Source: Metallyticus violacea
Taxonomy: Eukaryota; Arthropoda; Insecta; Mantodea; Metallyticidae
Direction of reading: 5' to 3'
Assembly (NCBI GenBank): GCA_030762175.1
Contig: CM060833.1
Location: 161,636,001-161,700,000 of the forward strand
Length of the DNA stretch: 64,000 nucleotides
Each line of letters starts with the position of its first letter. The first letter of the stretch is position 1. The notes under the pieces are model-generated. The model had not been told where the DNA came from. It did not search any database and was given only the letters and a program-made list of their open reading frames with translations. A program made the position numbers and the translations under genes. This document shows positions 43,129 through 55,100 of the stretch, one piece after another.

Positions 43129-46100
43129 GTAAGTCTATCTCTACTTTAGTGTACTCTATAAACTGGTCTAAATACTATGATGCGACTGGGAGTCGACGAT
43201 GTTGTTATAAATGAGCAGGGCATGTTCAGTCGTATAATAATAATTTAAGACCACCTATGTTTTAGATAAAACGTAATGAGGCTAAAACAAAATCTGTAAG
43301 TATATTCATGACGTTTATTTTCAGAACGTAGCATAAAGCAAGCTCAGCATTCTTGAAAGGCCAGCACAGTTGACTTGAATTAGAGGCATAGAATTTATGT
43401 TTTGAACGAAAAGGAGTAAAATAAATCTGGCCATTCAGCACCATCATAGATAAATTAGTGCTGCACAATATGTTGATAGGACACAGTGAATAAAATTATA
43501 TAAATAAAATATCGAAGCAGATTTTAAACCTTTGTAAATAACAATATGCATTTACGTGTCTTAAAATATAACCAAGCTAATGTTGACATTTCAGTTAAAG
43601 AAACAACAAAAACAGCCTCATACTTGGGTGTAATCATAGTAGGTGTTGGAGTGACTCTCTTATTATTTTATCAAATCTTCCAAGAGCTCTTCTCCAGCAA
43701 GAGTCCCAATACTGTGTATACAAGAGCTCTGGAGACCTGTTCCTGTGATCCTCGTATTTTGGATGCCCTGGGTGAGCCCATCAAGGGCTTTGGTGAGGAA
43801 ACAAGACGTGGGAGAAGACGACATGTGAGGCAAGTCATGAATCAGCATTTTAAATAGATAGGTTTTAGAAGCATGTATGCTTTTAGTTTGTAACATTTCA
43901 CAATAACGATGTGTATTAAAATTACTGTTACATTAAACTTAAGATGCACTGCTTAGAGGCTATAGCTAATAAGTGCAGGTGTTCTTTTATAACAATAAAA
44001 TTTGGAGTATAATGACAGCTACTCTTTAAGGCACTGAGAGAGTAATATGGTGTGGCTCAAACTGGGAAGTCTTTATCCATGTAGCTCCTTGAATGCCTTC
44101 ATCCTTACATGTTTAATAGTTGCATTATTATTTTAGAAGATTTGAATATGATATTTGTGAATATTTATATGTATCAGTTACAATAATAAGCATGTATGAA
44201 TAGTATTGCATGTACTGCTAAATTTAAAATTAATTTCGTGTTGGAACTAATACAGTAAAACAACTAATATATTTTTAATTAAGAATGCGCTGCTAAGTTT
44301 AGGTATATGTGATCTAATGTGATGATTATCACAATAAATTAGTTCAAGTTACAATTCATTTATCCTCAATTACAAATCCATTGCATAATTATCTCCTGAA
44401 AGGCTGACTACTCAATATTAGCTTTAGGCCTATGGTTATTTAACAAAAATCTTTCGTTTTGTCTCTTCTATTATCACTAGATGTTTTAGTATTGGAATTA
44501 AGAACTCCAGGTATGCCATTATCACTAAAACAAATGCAATTTTTCATTTAATTTTAAATAAGAAAATAATTTAACTTATGTAAATGTAAATAGCAAAAAA
44601 TAAAATATAGGTATGTTCCAAATATTCAAAATTCTAAATAAGGACTAGATATTCTATTACATTTTCATAATTTATTGTTGCTTAATTTCAGATAAATTTA
44701 AACTGGGTTGCTTGAAAATTGACTACCTAGTATTAGAAAGTTAATCGCATAAAAATGATACTGAAATATAGTTTATACTTTCAGTCATGTATACTACGAA
44801 CGGGAAGGTGTGAATTACCTCAGAATGAAGTTCTACATAAAAGGGAGCAGAAGAAGAGGAACTGTACATTTAGAAATGAGAGAAGTAAGTCAACATTTTT
44901 ACGCATCTTGTACACACACAAGTATTACCTGTTTATAAGGCTAGCATATTTCTTAAATTCTCTCAAGAGAATTCAAGATTCTCTCAGATTCTGGAGGTTC
45001 AGTTCACATTAATTTCTTGTTATTCAAAATTAGAAATCTGAAATTTATTGAACTACTAAGACAAAAATACAATAGATCTATTATACCTCTTTGGTCTGGC
45101 ATTATTTGGGTGGAACCCCCACAGTATAATTTATATTACAATAGTATCCTAAATTAAAATTTTTAAATTAAACCTTTAATTATTCTTACTCCAATTCTTA
45201 TAGCATTAAATTATTAACAACTTAAATAAATTAACCCATAACTAATCTCTAACCTCTCCAGTACTTGCTACCCTCTCTCTTCTGCTCATCAATAGTCCCC
45301 TACTGGAATTCCATAAGACAGAGGTTCTAATTCATACCATTTTAACATTAATTGGTTTCTCCCACAATTGAGTTATCCATTTCTCTATTCACAGACCACT
45401 TCCACTTACATTTTATTTTATATGAAGACCCACACAATTACTTGCTTCTCTAAATATTCTTTATACAGCAGTTTTCTATCCTCTTCAAACCACTCATGAT
45501 TTATTAGTTTCAACTTTCAATTCCTTTGCAGTCAAACATTATATGCTTTAAATCTTCCTCCTCTCCACATAATGGTCACACACCCTCACAAAACTCTTTC
45601 TCTCACCTTTTAATTTCCACACTCCATGCTATACTATTTATTAGGCTTTCACGTCCAGTGTTATAATTAAAATAGTTAAAAATGTTCCACGCTGTTTTAC
45701 CATGGTCCATGGTTTAATATGCTACCATAGCTTTTACCAATACTGCGGTTGGCATCATCAGTGGACAATAAACATCTGACTGCTAAAAGACGACAGTACT
45801 GATCCATTTGGTTTTAGAAGGTTGATCAATATCGTGGGTGATGGAAGTGGAGAGGGGAAAAGGGAGTTATTATTTGTTTCTAAGAACTGGTTTCTATGGA
45901 CTACTTAGGTGATATCTGCCATCTCTGTTAAAGTTGTTTGAATGTAGTTGTATTTCCAATGCCTCCCTCCTGGCTAGATTGAAAAAGCCTTGTGTTTTTG
46001 CAGCAACCACTTCTGTTTTATCAAAGTGTATGTCATGACATTCAATTATGGCATGTTCTGCTGCCGCAGGTCATTCAGGTTGATTAAGGTGAAGGTGTCA

Positions 46101-49100
46101 CTATGTTACTTCAGTCATTTTTAATCGATCTTCCAGTCATATCTATGTACATTTTATTAATTCCCATAGTGTCAAGAGGATGGCTAGAGTCTTTTGCATT
46201 ATCAAGCATTTGTCCTAATTTTGATATGAAGATATATTTTTATTTCTTTAATGCACATGCTATATGCACAGTAATGTCCTCTATGTATGTTATAAAAGCC
46301 TTGGGTTTATTGTTTGGGTAAGTGTTAGATGTCATTTGCTTAGGACGAATGGCCCTGTCATTACTTGTTACTACATCCTTGTTACTACATCCATTGGCCT
46401 TAAAACATTCAGAAAATGGCTTAGCTCATATACAACTGAGTCAGTATTAGGTGACACTAAAACTTCACTAACTGATTAATTCTTCAGAACATGTTTCAAG
46501 AGCATTCGCTCTCATCTTCAGCTGGGGACTGACTAACTCTAGCAGGTGATGTAGTGGCATCTGGTGGTTCCATTAGATAACGGAACAGGAAGTCCATTGG
46601 TGGAATGTCAAAATTCATCACATTTTTTAAAATATAAATCTTTTCCCATATTGCCAAATCTTTGGGATTGGTGGTAGTTTTTAATAGTTTGGCTTCTCCT
46701 GCAATGTTATGATCGTAAGTCCAAAAGTGATCTGCAACTGCCGATTTATCCACTTGTTTATATCTTAAATTTTGAAGTGTTCTTTGGGCCTTGTCTCCAA
46801 ATTTTGTATTGTTTTGCCTATATATATCTGGCTTAGCTCATGTTTAAGATATTCTGGTTCTGTGACAGTTTTAGCCGTGTGTATTAAAGTATTGATTACA
46901 GTTCTTTTTTGTGCCGGATGGTGATTCGATCTGGCATTGAGATATCTTTCTGTATATATGTGTTTTCTATAAACTTGATGACCAAGGGCTCCTGATGATT
47001 TCCTCTGAACTGAGGCATCTAGAAAGGGAAGTGTGTACTGTTGTTTTTATCTTAATTACTTTCCATAAAATTACGAGGTACTGTGGAAAATGGGGACTGA
47101 AGGTGAATTGGAATAAATCTAAAATTATGGTGTTTAAGAAGTGTGTAAAGATAAAAAATTGTTAATAGAAGACAAAGAAATTCAGGATGATAGTGCTTTT
47201 TCATACTTTGGAATGAAGTCGAGTAGTAATGTAAGTTGGGAAAGGCACAACAGAATGACATTGGCTAAGGGAAGAATGGCAATGCCTAGATGTTTATATT
47301 TAGCATGGGTATGAATGTTAAGTGGTTTGAAAGAATATATTCTGCTTTGGTTCAGTCATGGTGGATTTATGGAAGAGAAACCTGGGAAATTGACAATGGG
47401 TAGCATACTGTGGATTTAATTCAATGAATTTTTTTGTAAGCTAATATTGAGATGTCTCATGATACAGCTAATGTGGGAGCCTTGGCAGAGCTAGAAAAGG
47501 TAAGTGTGAGAGGATTAATGTTTGAAAGGATATTGAGATATTTGTTTCAGATTCAAGAGCTAGAACCCGCCAGTATCGATGGATTTTTTTCAGGCGTAAA
47601 AATCCTAAGTATGGCTTCCTTCGGAAGGGAAGTAAAGCTGTGGGTCCCATGTCGTACATTTACGGCACAAGCGTGAAAGAGAGGCCTCTGAGCAAAATTA
47701 GTCGGCCATTTCACACCCTGAGTTGAATGGGACGCTGATGACCTGAGATGTTAAACAGCATCCATAAATAAATGGGAAAAAAAAAAAAAAAAAAAATAAA
47801 AATCAAGAGCTACCTGATACTGTTATTTTGAACGTATAGCTGAGATATCAAGAAGAAAAATTGAGTTTTACAGCTAATACCTGTTAGGGAAAGTTAGAGA
47901 GCAGCTGTACAAGAATGATCTGAGAGATTTCTAGGTTAAAATTGGAGATTTCAGAAGGGAATTTTGGAAGGAGTGAGAATAAGACTGAAGATGTTGACAG
48001 GCAAATTTTATTCCCCTAGTTTAGAGAGAAAGTTTGACACGGTACAAGGATATTAAAAATGAACTAGACAAGGAAAAGTATATCGTAATTTGAAGGAAGA
48101 ATGAAAGGGGGGGCATAGCTTGGTTTAGATTAGGTATTTGGAAATTACGGGATTTGAGGGTGGAAGTTATCCCAGGGGTCTGCCCTATCTGCTGGGAGAA
48201 GGAAAATGAGATACAACATATTATTTTTCAGTGCAAAGGAATCAATGAGTAGAGGATAATCTTGATAAGCAAGAAATGGTTATTGAGGAATGAAGAAGTT
48301 TATAATAAAAAAAAAATATTGAAGATCAAACTGAGCTATCTAAATTAGGGGAGTTTTAATGGAAGGTAAAGATGAAATGGAGATGGTCATTAGAGAGAAA
48401 TAAGAAATTGAATTAAAATAATTAAATTATATTCTATTAGATTATTAAGTATTGTGATTTTATATATGTAACCATATAGATCTGTTCTATTTTGGGACAT
48501 CTGTTTCAAATGAGGAATTTAGGGGAGTTTACTTAGAGTTAAATATAAGTGGATGTGAGTGTTGGTGAGTGTTTGGTGATTTGTTAAATTAGTTTTAAAA
48601 TTGTTGGTACTCTTATAATAGGGTTAGGGTTATGAAGTTAATTTTGAATTGCAGCAAAGTGGAATATGTAAAGTTTATTGTTACTTAGTGATTGATGAAC
48701 TCAAGAAGAATTGGAACAAGAGTAGGAGCTTAAAAGAGAGTAATAACGATGAAAATAAATAAGAAAAAGAATGGAAAGTGAACTCTCTGATGTGAAAGAA
48801 TTACCTGAAGTGTTGGTCTTCTGGAATGTCCGATAGGAGACTACTGATGAACCAAACACAGAGTTTAGATCATGGATGTTATACAGGGGTGCTCTAGTTA
48901 TGCTCAATTTAAAATTAAATAAAGAAATGGTTTTTTTTTTAGATACAATTTATTGGGTTGCACAGTAAAAGACTCCATACCAACAGAACAGAAATCAGGA
49001 ATTTACGAAATAAAGTGCGCAGATTGTGAGCAGAGCTACATAGGCAAAACAAAGAGAAATTTGAAAATTCAGAGGAAAGAACATTTTAGGAATATTGGGT

Positions 49101-52100
49101 TTAAGCAGGTGGATAAATCAGCAGTAGCAGCTCATTTTTGGACCAAAAACCATTAAATAAAACCGGAAATTAAACTGCCGAAACATCTTCACAACCCATT
49201 GGAGTTATCCACTTGGGAGAAAATTTTCATATTAAAAAATAGAGAAAATCTAATGAGCTTTGAGTTTCCTCCTATGGATGAACTCAGCAATTTCCTATTT
49301 CAACCACCAGAGGCCACCACAGGAACATCCGAGTGTCTAGCCATCGTTTTGAGTAACGGCAATTCAATGAGAAACTGAAGATGGGAGAGATTCTCCTGAA
49401 ATGTGTCTTATTTTATGCAAGTAAATGGAGTTCAGTGTAAAAAATGAATACATAAGTTTAGGTTAAATAAAGTAATTTATTGTAACATAAAATGTATTTG
49501 TGAGGGTTACACCTAAGAATGGCCATAGCCAAATAGGTGAAGATCTCCTATATTTATTTTGTCTTAGCATTTCAATAAATAAATATACATCCTTTAATAA
49601 TTGACATATCTGCTTTTGCATATACTAATCTTATTTGCTTGTTCCATCTACCCCCTCATCCATTTTCAACCCTAATTATATATAATCCCATACTACATTA
49701 TACTCATTGTTGTTCCAGTTCTCATATTTACTTAGTTTTCCTCCTTTTGTACATATTAAAATTTGATTTTTATCTTCATTTATCTTTAATCTGTTTACCT
49801 ATTTCTTTTATTGCTAGTTTTAAACTGATTACTGCAATAGAACCAACCACCAAATCATCTGCTAAAAATTAGCTAATAATAAACCACATATGCATATTGT
49901 TTATAACTGACATAAAATTGGTTCACTTTACACCCTTGCCTTAACCTATTCTCCTGTGTTACTTCATTGGTTATTACTTCTTCAAATTGAATGCATAAAA
50001 TGTTCCATAAATAAAGCTTTTAAAACATTTATCATATGACTACTAATCCCTTTTATTACTAGTTTATGCCATAATAACTGTTACTCAATTCAATCAAAGG
50101 ATTTCCCCAAATCCACAAAAGTCAAATATAACTTCCCTCTTTTGTTCTTTAAATATTTATCAATTAGAATTCTTATAACAAATACATTGTCAACCTTTCT
50201 TCTTCCTTGGGGAAACCCCATTTAATATTCTAATGTTATTCAAAATACAGCTTTAAACACATTTTTTAAAATAATAGGCTTTTGTGTCACCGGAACTTTT
50301 TTAAAAATTGTAAACCCTTAAATGTGTCCAATAATTTATGTATTATTTTTGGGTGAATGATCAGCTGCTATTTAGTTGCTAGCTAAAAAAGAACTAGTGA
50401 ACAAATTGCAATCCAAGCTAATAATGCCACTGTACTATGCAATTAACAAGTTAAACTTAGTTGTAGAGTGTTAAGTTCTTCAGTAATGACCATTGCATCA
50501 TTTTTGAGAATAGCTGAAGTTAAAGAGAGTACACTTAGCTTGATATTTAATATCAGCCATTGCATTTGGGTGAGTGTTACATGTTTAATACAACAGCAAT
50601 GATTGAAATTAGTAAGTAAATTTCACATAAATTCATGTTCAGCAAAGTCAACCACTCCTCAGGGCTTTAGGCAATGGAAGAGAATGATGGGTCTCATAAT
50701 ATATATTAATACTTTTTGTAAAATTTATGCACGAAATATGTTGAAAATGCTTTCCTAGTCTTATTTATGTTGTACCTAAAATTGTATTTATGAAGGACTG
50801 AGAAAATTTTCAGATATAGGTTAGAAATTAATAATTTGAAACTTGGTATTATATAAAATATAGTGAACTTTTGTAACAGTGGTGTCAAACATTAACATTT
50901 TAAAACATTTTAAATAAAATATTAACAAATATTAACATTTTAAAGTAGGATCTACTTTATTTACTTCCACAGTTATGAACATACAAGAAAGAAATTAAAC
51001 TTTTTGAAAAACTACAAAGAAAAAAACGAGAAATAGCTGCGAATATACAATTTCTCAACTTGTGCCGAATTAAAAATGTCACACCAAAATTCATTAGGAA
51101 AATAATTAAAGTTAATGATAATAAACAACAAAAAGCAGCAGAGAGAAAAATCCTTGAAATGGAAAAAAACCAACATTACAGAAATAGAAGTGAAATAGAA
51201 CTACAACTGTATAACCTACATTTGAAATTAACTAAAGTTCTAGGCAGTTTTATCTGGGATAATTTGGAAAACAACCTCTTGACAATACTTAATCGAAATA
51301 TGAAAAATAAGACTCAAATACTAAAACATAAATTGGATAATTTATGCAAAAAACAGAGATAAAAACACCATCCAAGAAAAATCCCATAAAAAATAATGTC
51401 TATAACCTTTCAGAACAAACATTCACAGATACAGAAATCGATTTTTTGAATAAAGGTTTAAAAACTTGTGTAAATTTCTCCAAAAAAGTTGAAGATTATG
51501 TAGCAGACATACAGATAACCACCAAAAGCCTTACAGAAATAGATAGGAATACAATTCAAAGCCAGTGTTGTAATATCATCGAACAAATTAGAAATAAAAA
51601 TAATACCAACCCTTACACAAAGATAATAAAGACACTAAAAAACAAACCTGTTATCTACACAAGAACACACAAAAGAAATACTGTGGTAATTCTACATAAT
51701 AATGATTATATAGACAGAATGGAACAATTATTAAAAAACAATGAATATTCAATAGTAACAAAAAATCCACTAAATCAATGCAAAAGCACATTTAATAAAA
51801 CAATTACTGATTGCAAATTAATAGATAAAAAGGAACATAAAATTAAAGTAGATAACCCTACAATACCTACAATCTACGGTCTCCCAAAAGTACACAATTC
51901 AGGGAAAACAATGAGACCTATCATAAATAACATAGACGCTCCAACTTATAAACTAGCAAAATGGTTGACTTACAAATTTTCTACTTTTCCAAGATTTGAA
52001 TCTCTTAGTATAAAAAACTCATTAGATCTTATTCAAAAAATTAAAGACATAAAAATAGAAAAAACAGATACCTTAGTTTCGTTTGATATTACAGCACTTT

Positions 52101-55100
52101 TTCCAAGTATTCCTACACTGAATTTATACTCTCTGATAAAAAAATGGTTACAAAAGATAGGAATAACCACAAAGGATATTCAAGAATACATTACATTAAT
52201 TAACTTGTGTCTAGAACAAAATTACTTTACATTCAATAACAAATATTACAAACAAAATTTTGGTCTGACAATGGGTAGCCCACTATCAATATTGGCAGAC
52301 ATTTTCATGAGTGCTTTAGAAATTAGAATAGTAAATAGTTTCCCTTGGATATTTAAGACTTGGTATCGCTATGTGGATGATATTTTTGCAATAGTACCAG
52401 AAAGACACTTGGATGATGCACTAAAGTTACTTAACTTATAGGAAAAAACAGTTAAATTCACTATGGGGAGAGAATGCAATAAACAGTTACCTTTCTTGGA
52501 TATTAAGATAATTAAAAAAGAAAATCACCTAAACTTTGGCATATACAGAAAACCTACACATACGGATAATTACATTAAATATACAGTTTTAATCCAGTTC
52601 CCCACAAACATGCAGTTTTAAATAGTCTTGCATACAGACTGGTTAATGTTCCAATGAACAAAGAGGATTATGAACTGGAAATGAATAATATAATGGATAT
52701 AGCTATAGAAAATGGCTTCAAACAAGAAGTTGTGCACAAGAAAATAGACAGAGCAAAGAATAAAAAGAAAATTAGAGACACTACTACACTTACTCCCATC
52801 AAAGAAAAAAACAGAACATACAAAAAATTCACATACCACCCATCAGCCTTTCATAAATATCAAAAGATTTTTAAAAGATACAACATTGTTTTTGACTCTA
52901 AAAAATAATTATTCCATTAAAAATATCCTTAACTCAAGACAAAAAGAAGATAACCTACAAGAAGAAGATAAATCAGGAATATATCAGATGAACTGTAATG
53001 ATTGTGAAAAAATTTATGTTGGAAAGACCAAAAGAAGCATAAAAACAAGAGCTAAAGAACACATTAGGAATATAAACCAAAAACAAGAACAAAAATCGGC
53101 GGTAGCTTGGCACTTTTGGAAAGAACAACATAACATCCAGAGATGAATTGACCTACCACAAACAATGAGACCGGCAGTCAACCAGGAACTGATGATAGGA
53201 GCAATGGTCCCGAAACTAGTCTTCCATTTTATTGAATTTTAGTGGTGTATATGTTACAATTTCGACTCAATTTTTTAAAATGTTGGTATTATATCTTCTC
53301 AAAGTATTTCCCCTCAGTCCCTATACATGCCATCATCCTTGAAATTAATGTTGGAAGCATAGGCGCCACGTATTGTCCTCATTGGCACTTTGTGTACCAC
53401 CCTGCAGCAATTGCCTTTCAATCTTCAAGGGGTATTATTACCAAAAGACTGATGAAAGATAAGAACATCACATTTTCTTCCCACACTCCTTGCTCTCTTG
53501 ACTTTCCTTGGATGTTATGATCTGAGAAGGTCCAAATCGATGACTGACGTTTTGTTATCAGATCATATTAATAGATTCAATTCAGCAGCTGTAATGATTC
53601 CAGAATCATAACAAGAGTCCCTGTTATGTATCTTTGCAGTGATTCATGGCACCATTCCATGTGACCTTCTGCCCTTCATTAAGATCATGGGGCACCTAGC
53701 AAAAAGAAATTTTCCTAGCTTTTAAATAATCATGTACATTTTTAAACACTTGCTGATCCAATATTAACATCTTTTAAAGATGTTACTCTCTTAAATTCTG
53801 TAAACCAAATGAAGGCTGTTGCATGCAAAGGAAAAAATTCCCTAGATCCTGTGTAAGTCTCTCAAGACACTGTTATGGTTAAAGTCACTTTTAAAATTGT
53901 AATAAATCATTGCACAGTAATGTTTGTGCAATGATTGCTACTTTGCTTGATGACACTGAATTAGTGGCTCAAGTGTTCCTTTCAGTCCATACTATTGAGG
54001 CTGCATGGGCAGTGGCAGGCAGAAGTAATGTTTATTTACTGATGATGGAATGGGCTACCACATGATTTATATATTATATATATGCAATATTGTAAAAAGT
54101 TAGGTTTTTAGTGCAGAAGTTATTTTTGGCCTGGATCCATAGCTGAATGCAAGCTGCAAAGGTAACGTCATGCCAATTACAAACTCCATCAATTGAAAGT
54201 TTCCCATGCATTTTTGTTCACCCAACTTTGATCAATTATAGCAGGCACACAATATTAGTTTAATTCATAATGAGTATTAATCTGTGTTATAGAAGTTGTT
54301 TGAAGTGGTGTCTAATTGCAATCACACATTTTTGACATCTTTTAATGAAATATGCATTCACTCACAACAGCTCTTCTTCCATAATTTCTGCCATGGTTTT
54401 TCTTTAAGTTCTGTAAAATTTCTATAGGCTTCATTTTCTCTTTTCTAGTGTAACATTTCAATACAATACACTGCAGTATATTATTTTTCACAAATATACT
54501 GCAATGAATAACATTGGTGAACCAATAGCTGATAATAATAAAAAGATTTAATTTATACAAACTGAGTAATAATTATATGAAGATGAAAATGAAAATGATG
54601 TTTTCTGCCACAACAGCATTCTATGACAATCCATGTGCAACCATCAACTTATGCTGTCTATTATTATGACTTTAACCATGCATGTGCTATACTCAGATAT
54701 GCAAAAATAGCTGTCATTACTTCCAATATATTTTATTTTGTACTCCTAGTACTATTCTGATTTTTAACCTCTACAGTTACTAATTTGTTCTACAGAAGAC
54801 CCTTACATTTTAACAGGTCAAATTCTTATAATTCTTTACATTTTCTCTATATCATTAACTTTTTAACAATAAACATTTTAAATAATGTTCTTAGATTATA
54901 AACTTATAATAAATTCATGAATCACATAAATAAAGACTAAATTTAAAGAAAAAAATAGGCCAAAAAAATTATACATGAAATTAAAGAAATGGCAATGATC
55001 TTTACAAAACAATTTAATAGCATCACCAAAAATTTGTAATACCCTTATGTATATCCTATCTTAATGGGGAGCGTTAAATTATATTCATAGGTGCAAATAA

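Larger units (their letters stand above)
50980..53235 (+). mobile_element. Penelope-like retroelement, nearly full length (RT plus GIY-YIG endonuclease)
   Basis: Coding blocks in order: N-terminal basic region (51000-51360, IKNVTPKFIRKIIKV), reverse transcriptase (51344-52441) with IYGLPKVHNSGKTMRPIINN, SFDITALFPSIP, GLTMGSPLSILADIFMS and RYVDDIFAIV, linker (52450-52905), then GIY-YIG nuclease (SGIYQMNCNDCEKIYVGKTK, RAKEHIRNI). The RT Asp pair and the nuclease GIY, YVG, Arg and Glu are all kept. Four frameshifts or stops (near 51350, 52441, 52620 and 52900) break it. It is the reference copy for the other Penelope fragments here. It ends with a hammerhead tail; the 5' end is uncertain. Confidence 0.85.

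Noticed and set aside
44755..45012. 85-codon open frame overlapping TIMM21 exon 3
   Set aside because: It is in another frame; the shifted frame matches Tim21 and is bounded by splice sites.
53242..53520. 92-codon frame after the Penelope element
   Set aside because: No motif from the element or any family; starts inside the Penelope tail.
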